From Fimbriimonas ginsengisoli (GTDB lineage Bacteria > Armatimonadota > Fimbriimonadia > Fimbriimonadales > Fimbriimonadaceae), in the NCBI GenBank assembly GCA_016179045.1, contig JACOSL010000066.1:1-52485 (forward strand): 52,485 nt of DNA, written 5' to 3'. Below, piece by piece: positions 15,323 to 24,717 of this stretch. The stretch's first letter is position 1. Every line of letters starts with the position of its first letter. The notes beneath the pieces are model-generated. The model had not been told where the DNA came from. It saw only the letters and a program-made list of their open reading frames with translations, and made no database searches. Made by a program: the position numbers and the translations under genes.

Positions 15323-15882
15323 TGAAGCTTGGAAACATGTTGATCCTCTGTGCCCTCTGCGTCGAGCTTGGCTTTGGCGACACCCTAACCGGCGTCGTCA
15401 CTCTCAGCAACGGCAGGCCCGCACGCAACGCCGTTGTGTATCTTTCCGGCCACCACGTGCATTCCCCTGGCAGAGCCGTGGTCGACCAGCGCAACAAGGC
15501 CTTCATTCCCCACGTCAGCGCGGTTCCCATAGGCACCACCGTTGTCTTTCCCAACAACGACACCGTATTCCACAACGTCTTCGCCGAATACGACGCAAAG
15601 CGGTTCGACCTCGGCATGTATCCGAGGGGCGCGAGCCGCTCGGTCCGCTTCGATAAGCCGGGCGTCGTAGCTCTCTTTTGCAGCGTTCATTCCGAGATGG
15701 GGGCGTTCATCCTTGTCGTCGACTCCGACGTTTACACAGTAACGGATTCATCCGGGGCCTTCCGGCTCGATGGTGTGCCGAAGGGGACGCATAGCCTGAA
15801 GGTGTGGCACGAGACGGGCGAAGTTGGATCGGTCTCGGTCGTCGGCAGGGGGCCGGTTCGCATCCAGGCTCGCCGCCCATGA
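15322..15882 (+). CDS. Periplasmic cupredoxin-like protein with carboxypeptidase-regulatory fold
   Basis: 186 residues with a short Sec signal peptide (LILCALCVELGFGD). The N-terminal part (TLTGVVTLSNGRPARNAVVY) and the C-terminal part (SSGAFRLDGVPKGTHSLKVW) are halves of a carboxypeptidase-regulatory-like beta sandwich; between them lies a plastocyanin-type segment. Candidate type-1 copper ligands are His84 (VFHNVFAEY), Cys120 and His123 (FCSVHSEM), and Met126, the classic H...C-x-x-H-x-x-M set. The family is often annotated 'methylamine utilization protein', though no methylamine genes are here. It overlaps the porin stop (TGATG) and the next gene's start (ATGA). Confidence 0.8.
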   Translation: MKLGNMLILCALCVELGFGDTLTGVVTLSNGRPARNAVVYLSGHHVHSPGRAVVDQRNKAFIPHVSAVPIGTTVVFPNNDTVFHNVFAEYDAKRFDLGMYPRGASRSVRFDKPGVVALFCSVHSEMGAFILVVDSDVYTVTDSSGAFRLDGVPKGTHSLKVWHETGEVGSVSVVGRGPVRIQARRP

Positions 15883-17996
15883 ACCTGTCGCTCCGCTGGA
15901 GAATCACCCTTGCGTTCTGCCTCTTGGCGGCGGGAGCCACGGCGGCCATGGCAGTCGCCTTTGCGATCTTGGGCAAGCGCCACGTGGATCAAACGACTCA
16001 GCAGGATTCGGCGCAGGCGAGTGCTCTGCTGACTAATCTAATCCGGGACCGCACCTTGAGCCTGCGGAGCGAGACACAAGTGGTCGCGGGAACCCCGATG
16101 CTAAAGGCGCTTGTCCTTCGCCCGTACGTCGACGAGGCTACGGTCGACGACGTCGCCCAGGAGAACTTGAGGCGGATGAGGGCCGACGCGCTCATTCTTA
16201 CTAACCGAGATGGACGGATCATCGGCCAGTCCGGTCTTCGCGCGAGAGCCAACGAGATTCCCGGGATTCAAGCAGCCCTTCGGATGGAGACATGGAGCGG
16301 AGTCGTGGCCACTCCCACTAAGCTGATGCTCGCCACAACGATGCCGATCCTGAACGGGGACTACGTGATCGGCACCGCAACCTCCATGTCGGCTCTCGAC
16401 AACCGCACCGCCGAAGACCTGGAGACAGTCCTACAAACCCCGTTCGTGTTCGTGGCCGCCCACCGGGTCGTTGGGAGTTCGACCCCGGTAACAGACACTT
16501 GGCGACAGCTGCCAACGTATCCCCGATCAATCGATCTGAATGGCCGTCGCTACGTCGCGATGTACAGCCAGTTGCCGCATACGAGCGCGGCCCAGCAGAT
16601 CGGATTCATCACCCTCATTGACTACGACGAGGCAGTGAAACCCTTGCGGCAGTTCGAGCTGGCGTTGGTCGCTGTGCTGCTCCTCGTTGCGGTGGCAGGC
16701 GCTTTCGCAGCGCATATCGTCGCGCGCTCGATCACCTCGCCGCTCGAAGGAGTCGTGCAAGCCGCGGGCTCGATCTGTCGGGGGGTGTGGCCGGAGCCGG
16801 TGGCAATCAAGAGCACAGGCGAGGCTGCCGTCCTACAGGACGCCTTCAACCAGATGGTCGCATCGGTCCGCGAAAACCAGCAGAAGCTTCTCGCGATGAT
16901 CGACATCGACCCGCTCACCGAGCTCGACAACCACCGCCGGTTCCTGGAGAGGCTGGGCCAAGAACTCGCGCGCGCCCAGGAAACGGACAGCCCTCTTTCG
17001 ATGGTTCTCATCGATTTCGACGGATTCAAGGCCTTCAACGATGAATTCGGGCCCGCAGGCGGAGACGCCGCGCTCGCCAAGGGAGCTGCGATCCTGAGAG
17101 GGTGGGCGCCAGCTTACGCAACGCTGGGCCGCCTGAGTGGCAAGGACTTTGCGGTGCTCCTTTCCGATTGCGAGATCGACGAGGCCCTCGCTGCCGCGGA
17201 GGAATTGCGGGAAAAATTCAAAACAGCCTTCGCCGACGAGACGCTCACCGTAAGCATCGGATGCGCCCAAAGCCACCTAGAGCCCAAGCCCTCCAGCCTG
17301 GTCCTCGCATGCGAAATCGCCTTGAGTACGGCCAAGCAGCTCGGCCGCGACCGGGTGAGCGCCTTCGATTCTTCGCAGGGGCCCGCCGACGACCCCCGGC
17401 AACTCAACGACTTTGCGTCGGAAGCAAGCCTTGCCACAATCCAAGCTCTTGCTGCGGCCGTCGACGCTAAGGATCCCTATAGCGCCGGCCATTCGCTTCG
17501 CGTTGCCGAATATGCCGCGGACTTAGCGCGGTACGTAGGGGCATCAGAGGAAAGGGTCGCGCTCGTTCACAGGACCGGCACCCTTCACGACGTCGGCAAG
17601 ATCGGAATTCCCGATGCGATCCTCACCAAGCCTACGCGGCTCACGCATGAAGAACTAATCGTCATGCAGACTCACCCCGCCCTCGGCGAGGTCATCGTTC
17701 GGAAGGTTCCTGGCCTCGCCGATACCCTCGAAGGGGTGCGTTATCACCACGAGCGTTGGGACGGCCGAGGCTATCCGGACGGGCTCGTGGGCGAGCAGAT
17801 CCCTTGGCAGGCGCGCGTCCTCGCCATCGCCGACACGTTCGACGCGATGACGACGGATCGACCTTACAGGAAGAGCTGTTCGTGGGAAGAAAGCCTGCGT
17901 GAGATCGAGCAATGCGCGGGCAAGCAGTTTGAATCCAGTCTTGCGCTCAGCTTCGCGCGCATGATGAGAAGGCGCATGATGAGCGAGGCCGCCTAG
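15879..17996 (+). CDS. Membrane sensor with degenerate GGDEF and intact HD-GYP domain
   Basis: 705 residues; the ATG at 15879 overlaps the cupredoxin stop. Order: membrane helix (about 7-27), periplasmic Cache-like sensor (about 28-250), second helix (ALVAVLLLVAVAGAFAAHIV), HAMP linker, GGDEF-like domain (DPLTELDNHRRFLERL) whose signature is degraded to SGKDF (residues 420-424) and so probably does not make c-di-GMP, then an HD-GYP domain. The HD pair is His570-Asp571 (LHDVGKIGIPD) and the GYP motif is complete: HHERWDGRGYPDG (from 623), with THPALGE in between. Predicted to hydrolyse c-di-GMP in response to a periplasmic signal, possibly copper status reported by the cupredoxin. Confidence 0.9.
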   Translation: MNLSLRWRITLAFCLLAAGATAAMAVAFAILGKRHVDQTTQQDSAQASALLTNLIRDRTLSLRSETQVVAGTPMLKALVLRPYVDEATVDDVAQENLRRMRADALILTNRDGRIIGQSGLRARANEIPGIQAALRMETWSGVVATPTKLMLATTMPILNGDYVIGTATSMSALDNRTAEDLETVLQTPFVFVAAHRVVGSSTPVTDTWRQLPTYPRSIDLNGRRYVAMYSQLPHTSAAQQIGFITLIDYDEAVKPLRQFELALVAVLLLVAVAGAFAAHIVARSITSPLEGVVQAAGSICRGVWPEPVAIKSTGEAAVLQDAFNQMVASVRENQQKLLAMIDIDPLTELDNHRRFLERLGQELARAQETDSPLSMVLIDFDGFKAFNDEFGPAGGDAALAKGAAILRGWAPAYATLGRLSGKDFAVLLSDCEIDEALAAAEELREKFKTAFADETLTVSIGCAQSHLEPKPSSLVLACEIALSTAKQLGRDRVSAFDSSQGPADDPRQLNDFASEASLATIQALAAAVDAKDPYSAGHSLRVAEYAADLARYVGASEERVALVHRTGTLHDVGKIGIPDAILTKPTRLTHEELIVMQTHPALGEVIVRKVPGLADTLEGVRYHHERWDGRGYPDGLVGEQIPWQARVLAIADTFDAMTTDRPYRKSCSWEESLREIEQCAGKQFESSLALSFARMMRRRMMSEAA

Positions 17997-18012
17997 CAGG
18001 GGCCTGCACCGG

Positions 18013-18018
18013 TATCCT
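18013..18018 (+). promoter_or_regulatory. -10 box of a leaderless promoter (tilS)
   Basis: TATCCT, 7 nt before the tilS ATG at 18026. The same hexamer and spacing recur before the gene at 21860. Confidence 0.5.
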
Positions 18019-18025
18019 TGGTCCC

Positions 18026-19417
18026 ATGCTGGAGCGCTTCCAGGCGCACCTGGCGAGGACGCAACTCATCCCGGAAGGTGTGCGCGTGCTCGTCGGCTAC
18101 AGTGGCGGGCCCGATTCGACTTGCCTTCTACACCTCATGCACCGAAGCGGTATCCCTCTCGTGGCCGCCCACCTTCACCATGGGCAACGGCCGGAGGCGG
18201 AGGACGAGCTGGAAAGGTGCAAGGGCCTTGCGGAAGGTCTGAGCGTGTCTTTCGCGGCGGGGCGGGCGGACGTGCCGTTGCTCTCCAAGGAGTCCGGCAT
18301 GGGCATGGAGGAAGCCGGACGTCAGGCTCGCTACCACTTCTTCTCGCGCGCCGCGGCCCAATTTGATTGCGGCCTGATCGCCACCGCCCACACGCGAACG
18401 GACTTGGTGGAGACGATGCTCCTCAACGCCACGCGCGGATGCGGGCTCACCGGACTTGCTGGTATTCCCGAGAGGCGCAACAACATAGTCCGGCCCCTAC
18501 TGCCCTTCTCACGGGACGAGACCGTTGCCTACTGTGTAGAGCACGGGCTTTGGACCCATGACGATCCGGCCAACACGGACCTTTCCCTGGCAAGAGCCCG
18601 GGTGCGGCACCGCGTGCTCGGCGATCTCCGTAGCATCAATCCGAGGGTCGAGGAGGCGCTCTTCCGGCTCGCCGAGACCGCGGGCGATGAGGATCGCTTC
18701 CTCAACGGCCTCGCGGCCCAGGCGCTGGAGCGAGCCGAGCTCCCGCTGAACGGCGAGCTGCGGTTCCTGACCGCGCATGTCGAAGCTGCATTCTCGCGAG
18801 CCACGCTCGCCCATTTGCCCTCGCCCCTTCTTCGCCGCGCCCTCCGGCTCGTGGCGGGCGCGCTCGGAGCGGCGCTTTCGCACGATCAGACCGTCGCCAT
18901 CGAACGTGGCCTCGCCGAGCACCCCCACGGTTCGGTGACCGCCGAGGGCGGCGCGGTCGTCTTCGAGTGGGACGAGGCGCGCCTCTCCGCCCGTCCCGTG
19001 ACGGCGCCCCCGCCCTCTAGGGGCGCCCTCGTCGTTCCCGGCGAGACTTCGAGCGAGTTAGGCTGGGTCATAAGGGCCACGGAAGTTTCCTGCGTTCCGG
19101 AGAAGCCGCCTCGGGCGGCTCTGCAGGCCGCGATCGACCCATCAAAGCTGCGCGGCCCGCTCTTCTTTCGCTCGGCCCAGGCCGGCGACGAGATGACCCC
19201 ACTTGGCTTTGACCGGCATCGCAAGCTGGCCGATCTGCTTGCTGGCGCCAAGCTGACACTGGCCGCGCGATCGCGCCTGCCCATAGTCTGCGACCTGGCG
19301 GGCCCGCTCTGGGCCCCTGGCGTGTGCCTCGATGGCCGGGCAAGCGCCAGTTCGGGGACTACCCGTGCGGTCCTGCTTCGTTTCGCTGCCGTTTCGAATC
19401 CGGCGAGCCATAATTAG
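18026..19417 (+). CDS. tilS: tRNA(Ile)-lysidine synthase
   Basis: 463 residues. The enzyme converts C34 of the CAU anticodon of tRNA-Ile2 to lysidine using ATP and lysine, so it decodes AUA; essential in most bacteria. The N-terminal PP-loop is intact: SGGPDS at residues 26-31, then VAAHLHHGQRPEAEDE, GMGMEEAGRQARYHFF and IATAHTRTDLVETMLLN. The WTHDDPANTD stretch with ARARVRHRVL is the conserved tRNA-contacting region. The C-terminal domain (RSAQAGDEMTPLGFDRHRKL) is the TilS substrate-binding domain. ftsH lies next, a common tilS-ftsH order. Confidence 0.95.
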   Translation: MLERFQAHLARTQLIPEGVRVLVGYSGGPDSTCLLHLMHRSGIPLVAAHLHHGQRPEAEDELERCKGLAEGLSVSFAAGRADVPLLSKESGMGMEEAGRQARYHFFSRAAAQFDCGLIATAHTRTDLVETMLLNATRGCGLTGLAGIPERRNNIVRPLLPFSRDETVAYCVEHGLWTHDDPANTDLSLARARVRHRVLGDLRSINPRVEEALFRLAETAGDEDRFLNGLAAQALERAELPLNGELRFLTAHVEAAFSRATLAHLPSPLLRRALRLVAGALGAALSHDQTVAIERGLAEHPHGSVTAEGGAVVFEWDEARLSARPVTAPPPSRGALVVPGETSSELGWVIRATEVSCVPEKPPRAALQAAIDPSKLRGPLFFRSAQAGDEMTPLGFDRHRKLADLLAGAKLTLAARSRLPIVCDLAGPLWAPGVCLDGRASASSGTTRAVLLRFAAVSNPASHN

Positions 19418-19482
19418 AGGAACGGGTCGCCTTGTTGTGACGTACCCTAAAGGACGGGCCGCCAAAGCCCGCGGAGAACCGT

Positions 19483-21438
19483 TTGAACAAACCGGCAAAG
19501 GCCATCTTCCTTGTTGTCGCGATCGTCGTAATCGCCTACGCCAGCATCAATCTGCTCCCGCCGGGCTTGGCGCCGAACGCGCAGAAGACGGTCGATCTCG
19601 ATTACTCACAACTGCAGGACCGTATCACCGGCAAAGATGGGCAAGCCCGAATTCAGACTGCGGTCTGGCAGCAAAGCCGCATGACGGGCACGCTCGCCGA
19701 CGGACGGAAATTCGAGGCCCAAGTGCCCGAGCAGAACACACAACTGGGCGCGCAGCTCGCCGAAGCGCTCAACAAGAGCGGCATCAGTTACAAGCTCGAG
19801 CCCGCCCCGGTAAGCGCCAGCATCGTAACGCTCCTGGGCGTTCTCATCTTCCCCGCCGTCATCCTGCTTCTGTTTTACTTGTTCGTCCTCAGGCCGGCTC
19901 AGATGGGCGGCAACCAGGCGATGAGCTTCGGTCGCAGCCGTGCTAGGCGCGTTGGCGAAACGAATCCGAAAGTGACCTTCGATGACGTGGCCGGAATCGA
20001 CGAGGCCAAGACCGAGCTCTTCGAGATCGTCGACTTTCTCAAGAACACCAAGAAATATGCGGCGCTCGGCGCCAAGATTCCCAAGGGAATCCTTCTCACT
20101 GGCCCCCCCGGAGTTGGCAAGACGCACCTGGCCCGAGCGATCGCGGGCGAGGCGGGCGTGCCGTTCTTCCACATAAGCGGCTCCGACTTCGTGGAGATGT
20201 TCGTTGGCGTGGGCGCGGCCCGCGTGCGCGATCTGTTCGAGACCGCCAAAGCCCACCGGCCCAGCCTCATCTTCATCGATGAGATCGACGCGGTGGGGCG
20301 GCAGCGCGGCGCGGGCCTCGGCGGAGGCCATGACGAGCGGGAGCAGACGCTAAACCAGATGCTCGTCGAGATGGACGGTTTCGACCCGAACAGCGGGGTG
20401 ATCCTCATCGCCGCAACCAACCGCCCTGACGTGCTCGATCCGGCTCTGTTGAGGCCGGGACGCTTCGACCGACAGATCGTCATCGACGTGCCGGATGCGG
20501 TCGGGCGAGAGGCGATCCTCAAGATCCACGCAAAGGGCAAGCCCCTTGAGGCGGGGATCGACCTGGGCACGCTAGGCAAGCGCACCCCCGGCTTTACCGG
20601 CGCCGATCTCGCCAACATGCTGAACGAAGGCGCCTTGCTCGCGGCACGCCGCGGCCACGCGCGGGTTCAGCAGGATGATTTAGAAGAAGCCCTTGACCGT
20701 GTGATCGCCGGGCCCCAGCGCAAGAGCCGAGTGATCGACGCCAAGGAGCGCGAGGTGATCGCGTATCACGAGGCCGGGCATGCCGTGGTAAGCGAAAAGC
20801 TCGAACACTGCGACCCCGTGCACAAAGTCACGATCCTGCCCCGTGGCATGAGCTTGGGCGCGACCTGGAACATTCCTGAGACCGACAAGCACCTGGTCAG
20901 CCGCGACGAATTGCATGACGACATCACCGCCTTGCTGGGCGGGCGGGTCTCCGAAGAACTAGTCTTCAACCAGGTCACAACCGGAGCGAGCAACGACCTC
21001 GAACGCGTGACCCGGATCGCTCGCGCCATGGTGTGCGAGTTTGGAATGAGCGAAAAGCTCGGCACGCTCGCAATCGGCAGGCGCAGCCACAACCCCTTCC
21101 TCGGGCGCGACTACAACGACGAACGCAACTATTCCGAAGACGTGGCTAAGATGATCGACGACGAGGTCCGGGCGATCGTGGACAAGTGCCATAGCCGCGC
21201 GCGCGAAACCCTGCTCCAGTCCCGCGAGCAGCTCGACGCGGTCGTCCTGGCCCTGCTCGAACGTGAAACGCTGAATCGGGAGGATTTCCTCGCCGTCATG
21301 GCGGGCCAGCCTCTCGGCGCCGCGATTCCCACAGGCCAAGCCGAGGCGGCAGGCGAAACGACGGAGCAGCCCGCGGGCGAGAAAGAGAAGAAGCAGCCAT
21401 CGAGAACACCGCCTCGGCTTGAGCCCGGCCCCGCCTGA
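19483..21438 (+). CDS. ftsH: ATP-dependent zinc metalloprotease FtsH
   Basis: 651 residues from a TTG with a GGAG ribosome binding site 8 nt upstream. Two membrane helices (about 7-26 and 108-132) flank a short periplasmic domain; then come the AAA+ module with Walker [10 protein letters not shown] (207-215), Walker [13 protein letters not shown] residues in [20 protein letters not shown], and the M41 protease with the zinc motif HEAGH (429-433). The third ligand is in the [16 protein letters not shown] region. FtsH is a membrane hexamer that removes unassembled membrane proteins and regulators. The C-terminal tail is acidic and Pro/Lys-rich. It follows tilS closely. Confidence 0.97.
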   Translation: MNKPAKAIFLVVAIVVIAYASINLLPPGLAPNAQKTVDLDYSQLQDRITGKDGQARIQTAVWQQSRMTGTLADGRKFEAQVPEQNTQLGAQLAEALNKSGISYKLEPAPVSASIVTLLGVLIFPAVILLLFYLFVLRPAQMGGNQAMSFGRSRARRVGETNPKVTFDDVAGIDEAKTELFEIVDFLKNTKKYAALGAKIPKGILLTGPPGVGKTHLARAIAGEAGVPFFHISGSDFVEMFVGVGAARVRDLFETAKAHRPSLIFIDEIDAVGRQRGAGLGGGHDEREQTLNQMLVEMDGFDPNSGVILIAATNRPDVLDPALLRPGRFDRQIVIDVPDAVGREAILKIHAKGKPLEAGIDLGTLGKRTPGFTGADLANMLNEGALLAARRGHARVQQDDLEEALDRVIAGPQRKSRVIDAKEREVIAYHEAGHAVVSEKLEHCDPVHKVTILPRGMSLGATWNIPETDKHLVSRDELHDDITALLGGRVSEELVFNQVTTGASNDLERVTRIARAMVCEFGMSEKLGTLAIGRRSHNPFLGRDYNDERNYSEDVAKMIDDEVRAIVDKCHSRARETLLQSREQLDAVVLALLERETLNREDFLAVMAGQPLGAAIPTGQAEAAGETTEQPAGEKEKKQPSRTPPRLEPGPA

Positions 21439-21450
21439 TTGGGCGTGTGC

Positions 21451-21456
21451 TATAGT
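21451..21456 (+). promoter_or_regulatory. -10-like box before TPR gene
   Basis: TATAGT between ftsH and the TPR gene, 13 nt before the ATG at 21470. It would leave a short leader, without a clear ribosome binding site. Confidence 0.35.
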
Positions 21457-21469
21457 GCTCGGTTAGCAG

Positions 21470-21826
21470 ATGCAGACCGCAGACATCGCCGCCACCTATC
21501 AAAAGGGCTTTGACCTCCGATGCGAGGGGCGATATGGGGAGGCGAAACTGGAATTGCAGAAGGTTCTCGCCGCCGACCCAACGCACTGTGACGCGCAGTG
21601 GCAGCTCGCGCTCATCCTTGGTTTCGAGGGGGATTTCGACGGGTCGGTCGCGAGCCTCGAGATGCTTTGCCGCCGGTTCCCAAACAACCTCAGCGTCCGT
21701 TACGATCTTGCAATGACGCAGATGATGCTCGGCATGGTCGACGACGCGTGCGCCAATTTTCGCGCGATCCTCGCCCAAGACCCAAATCACGAGCATGCCC
21801 GGCGTCAAGTCGTCTACTGCGACTGA
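21470..21826 (+). CDS. Small TPR protein
   Basis: 118 residues made almost wholly of three tetratricopeptide repeats: ATYQKGFDLRCEGRYGEAKL, then AQWQLALILGFEGDFDGSVA and VRYDLAMTQMMLGMVDDACA, each with the expected small and aromatic positions. No signal peptide or membrane segment, so a cytoplasmic protein-protein adaptor. It sits between ftsH and a large membrane protein gene, 33 bp before the latter. Partner unknown. Confidence 0.85.
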   Translation: MQTADIAATYQKGFDLRCEGRYGEAKLELQKVLAADPTHCDAQWQLALILGFEGDFDGSVASLEMLCRRFPNNLSVRYDLAMTQMMLGMVDDACANFRAILAQDPNHEHARRQVVYCD

Positions 21827-21846
21827 CCCGACACGCCCGAACCGGC

Positions 21847-21852
21847 TATCCT
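21847..21852 (+). promoter_or_regulatory. -10 box of a leaderless promoter (YfhO-like gene)
   Basis: TATCCT, 7 nt before the ATG at 21860, identical in sequence and spacing to the tilS box. Confidence 0.5.
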
Positions 21853-21859
21853 TTGCCTC

Positions 21860-24106
21860 ATGAGCCGCGTGCGCCGGGCTTGGCCCCTTGCCATCCTCGC
21901 GGTCTTCGCATTCTTACCCCTGTGGCGCACTGCGTTTCTGGGCGAGGCGATCGGCCCCTTCGACCAGATTCGCGCGATCGCCCCGTGGAACGGGCCCAAG
22001 CCCGATGGCCCTTGGGACGTCCTTCAGGCCGACGGCGTGCTCCAGTTCTACTCGTGGCGATCACTCGTGCTGGAATCATGGGGCAAGGGCCAGCTCCCCA
22101 TGTGGAACCCATACGAACTGGGCGGCACGCCCCTGCTCGCCAACTCCCAGAGCGGCGCTCTCTACCCGCCTCACGTGCTTCTAGGGCTTCTGCATGTGCC
22201 CGTTGCTCCTGCAACCACTCTGCTCGCTTGGTTTCACCTGTTTCTCGCCGCCGCCGGGGTCAGCGCCTCGGTGCAACTGCTGGGGGGCTCGAAAGTGGGC
22301 GGCGTCTTTGCGGGCGGGTCGTTTGCCCTTAGCCCGTTTCTGCTTGGCTGGACCGCACTGCCTAGCGTAATTTCGACGGTGGCCTGGATTCCGTGGCTGC
22401 TTGTAGGCGTGCTTTCGGGATGGATCGGTCGACCGCGATGCTGGGCGTTGGTGGCGCTCGGCACGATGATGATGCTTCTCGCGGGGCATCTCCAGTTCGC
22501 CGCATACGGTCTGCTCGCGGCGGGCCTGGTGGCCGTCCTCGCGCCAGTTGCCTGGAAGAACTGCGGGTGGCGCCCGTTCGCTTACGCAGCCGTTGGGTTG
22601 GCGGTTGGCGCGGGGGCGGCCTGGCCACAGCTTGGGCCAGTGCTGGCGTACAGCAAGCTGTCTCACCGCATGGCAGCTCCCACCGAGCAAGGCTTTGAGG
22701 CTTATCGCTCCCTCGCCCTTCAACCTTTTGAACTTGCCAATCTGCCGTCTCCAAGCGTGCTGGGCGACCCCCACACCGCCGCGCCCCAGGAGTTTGCCCT
22801 GCCTTCGGCCTACTGGCCGATCGTGATCAAGCCCGGCGCGAACCTAGCCGAATCCGCGGTCACGCTCGGCCCGCTAGTGCTCGCATTGATGTTCCTGCTC
22901 CCTTGGCGGGACCGACGAAGCTGGCCTGTGATTGCGCTAGCGCTCATTTCAATCCTGCTCGCCCTTGGAACCCCCCTCAACAGGCTGCTGTACTTCGGCC
23001 TGCCCGGATGGTCGTCGACCGGGTCGCCTGCCCGCGTGCTCGCTCTCTTTGTTATGTCCGCTTGCGTGCTGGCAGGCTTCGCCTTGTCGCACGTGTTCGC
23101 AACGAGAGCCGGCAAGGGCGGACGTAGTCAGATTCTGCCGTTGCTACCCGCGATTCTTGCGGTGGTGTCGGTCCTTCTCGAACGAACCGCCCCGGTTCCA
23201 GAACGGTTACGCGTGGGAGTGGATCAGCTGATTGTCGCTGCTCACTCAACCGCCGTGCCGGGGCTAGTGATCACCTCTGCCATTGGCGGAGTTCTTCTCT
23301 TGCTAGCGCGGCGCGGACCGTCGCGGCAAGCGCTCGTCTTCGCCATCATCGCGCCTGCGCTGCTCGCCGGGTTCTTCGTGTTCGCCCTTGTCCCCACCGG
23401 CCAGCCCTTGGCGCAGGTGGCGGGCCCGCCCGACCTAGCCCGAATCGCCGTGTTCAACGAGCGGTGGAGCTTATATCGCACCCCGGCGGCGCTATTGCCC
23501 CCCAACACGGCGTCTCTCAGTCACATCCACGAACTCGGCGGATACGATTCCCTGCTCAACCGGAACACGGTTGCCGAGCTCCGTCAAATCGACGGCCGCG
23601 ACCCCGCTCCGCCTGAAAACGGCAACATGATGCTGATCAAGCCGGGAGCGACGGTGCAGGGCTTGGCTTCGGCCGGCGTGACCGAAACATGGGCGCTCGG
23701 GCTGAACGGAATCGAGAGGCGGCCGGTCGCCGGGCCGGGGCGGGTCGCGTGCCCGGCGGGCGACGCCAAGATCATCGAGGAGGGGGCAGACAGGCTGCGC
23801 GTTTCCGCGTCAGGCCCTGGGAATCTCGTGATCAAAGACAACCTAGCAGGCTGCGATTGGGTCGGGACTCTGGACGGCCAGACGGTGCTCCTCCGCGACG
23901 GATCGCGAGTTGAGATCGCCCTGCCCCCGGGCCGCCATGAACTCGCCCTAAAATCGCGATGGCCCGGCTGGCTCGCGGCTTGCTGGAGCCTCGGGCTCGC
24001 ACTACTCCTTGTTGCCCTCGCCGCCAAACCCGGTACACCCGAACCGGAGCGGCCTGATACAATGTCTTCAGAGTTGGATAATGAGCCAAACCGTTCTCGA
24101 ACCTGA
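21860..24106 (+). CDS. YfhO-like polytopic membrane protein
   Basis: 748 residues with about 12 hydrophobic segments. The first loop holds the YfhO/glycosyltransferase-C signature: GPFDQIRAIAPWNG, then GVLQFYSWRSLVLESWGKGQ, LPMWNPYELGGTPLLANSQS and ALYPPHVLLGLL. The Asp-rich first loop is where such GT-C-fold enzymes bind lipid-linked sugar. A soluble C-terminal part (HELGGYDSLLNRNTVAEL and LVIKDNLAGCDWVGTLDGQ) matches the usual 'GYDS' and 'NYHPGW.A..DG' elements. The likely role is transfer of a sugar to a cell-envelope polymer; YfhO in Bacillus glycosylates lipoteichoic acid. Substrate here unknown. The next gene, clpS, starts within its 3' end. Confidence 0.85.
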   Translation: MSRVRRAWPLAILAVFAFLPLWRTAFLGEAIGPFDQIRAIAPWNGPKPDGPWDVLQADGVLQFYSWRSLVLESWGKGQLPMWNPYELGGTPLLANSQSGALYPPHVLLGLLHVPVAPATTLLAWFHLFLAAAGVSASVQLLGGSKVGGVFAGGSFALSPFLLGWTALPSVISTVAWIPWLLVGVLSGWIGRPRCWALVALGTMMMLLAGHLQFAAYGLLAAGLVAVLAPVAWKNCGWRPFAYAAVGLAVGAGAAWPQLGPVLAYSKLSHRMAAPTEQGFEAYRSLALQPFELANLPSPSVLGDPHTAAPQEFALPSAYWPIVIKPGANLAESAVTLGPLVLALMFLLPWRDRRSWPVIALALISILLALGTPLNRLLYFGLPGWSSTGSPARVLALFVMSACVLAGFALSHVFATRAGKGGRSQILPLLPAILAVVSVLLERTAPVPERLRVGVDQLIVAAHSTAVPGLVITSAIGGVLLLLARRGPSRQALVFAIIAPALLAGFFVFALVPTGQPLAQVAGPPDLARIAVFNERWSLYRTPAALLPPNTASLSHIHELGGYDSLLNRNTVAELRQIDGRDPAPPENGNMMLIKPGATVQGLASAGVTETWALGLNGIERRPVAGPGRVACPAGDAKIIEEGADRLRVSASGPGNLVIKDNLAGCDWVGTLDGQTVLLRDGSRVEIALPPGRHELALKSRWPGWLAACWSLGLALLLVALAAKPGTPEPERPDTMSSELDNEPNRSRT

Positions 24107-24368
24107 ACTATCCCTCGACACCCTCGGCCAAAGCCGTTGGATGGTGACGATCTTCAACAACGACACCAACTCGTTCGCGGAGGTGATCGCTATCCTCATA
24201 GAGGCCACCGGTTGCACCATCGAAGAGGCCCAGATCGAGGCTTGGGAAGCGCACACCTACGGCAAAGCGCCCGTTCACTTTGGCGCGCTCAAGGTGTGCG
24301 ACGAAGCGGCTGGCGTAATTTCAAGGATTGGCGTGCGTGCTCAGGTCACACCGGAGTGGGAAAACTGA
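24081..24368 (+). CDS. clpS: ClpS adaptor, copy 1
   Basis: 95 residues from ATG 24081, which lies inside the end of the YfhO-like gene. ClpS delivers N-degron substrates to ClpA/ClpC-ClpP. The N-degron pocket is recognisable: FNNDTNSF (Asn26, Asn27, Asp28) matches 'VNDDYTPM' of E. coli ClpS, and His58 in EAHTYGKA aligns with the pocket His66 of E. coli. The helix SFAEVIAILIEATGCTIEEA is standard. The C-terminal ClpA-contact strand ends VRAQVTPE. A second clpS follows with overlap. Confidence 0.88.
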   Translation: MSQTVLEPELSLDTLGQSRWMVTIFNNDTNSFAEVIAILIEATGCTIEEAQIEAWEAHTYGKAPVHFGALKVCDEAAGVISRIGVRAQVTPEWEN

Positions 24369-24661
24369 GTCCGACCGCCCAGCGTCCCGCCATTCTCGAC
24401 CGCCCCGCGCCCGACGTCCTGGAGAGCGGCGAACTCGGCTGGATCGTCACCGTCTACAACAATGACACCAATACGTACCAAGAGGTCATCCTCATCTTGA
24501 TGCTGGCCACCCACTGCGAAGCCGAGGAAGCCTACATCGAGGCTTGGGAAATCGATCACTACGGATCGTGCGTGGTGCACCGCGCGTCAGAAGAGGAATG
24601 TGGGTGTGTGGCGGAAGTCATCTCGACGATCGGAATCCATGTCGAAGCGACCAAGAGCTAG
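24356..24661 (+). CDS. clpS: ClpS adaptor, copy 2 (divergent pocket)
   Basis: 101 residues from a GTG that overlaps the end of copy 1 by 13 bp. The start was chosen because the longer upstream frame is antisense-like and has no homology. VYNNDTNTYQEVILILMLAT keeps the N-degron loop (Asn35, Asn36, Asp37). The pocket position equal to His58 of copy 1 is Asp67 (EIDHYGSC), with His68 shifted by one; this could change N-terminal residue preference. It also has three extra Cys (HCE, SCVV, ECGC). Tandem, unequal ClpS paralogs imply specialised N-degron recognition. Confidence 0.85.
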   Translation: MGKLSPTAQRPAILDRPAPDVLESGELGWIVTVYNNDTNTYQEVILILMLATHCEAEEAYIEAWEIDHYGSCVVHRASEEECGCVAEVISTIGIHVEATKS

Positions 24662-24717
24662 GACTCGCCACACCGACCGCTTCGACAACGTATAGCTTCC
24701 TCTAAGGATCGCAACCC

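Noticed and set aside
15879-17996. Active diguanylate cyclase in the HD-GYP sensor
   Set aside because: The GGDEF signature is SGKDF, missing the catalytic Gly-Gly and Asp/Glu pair.
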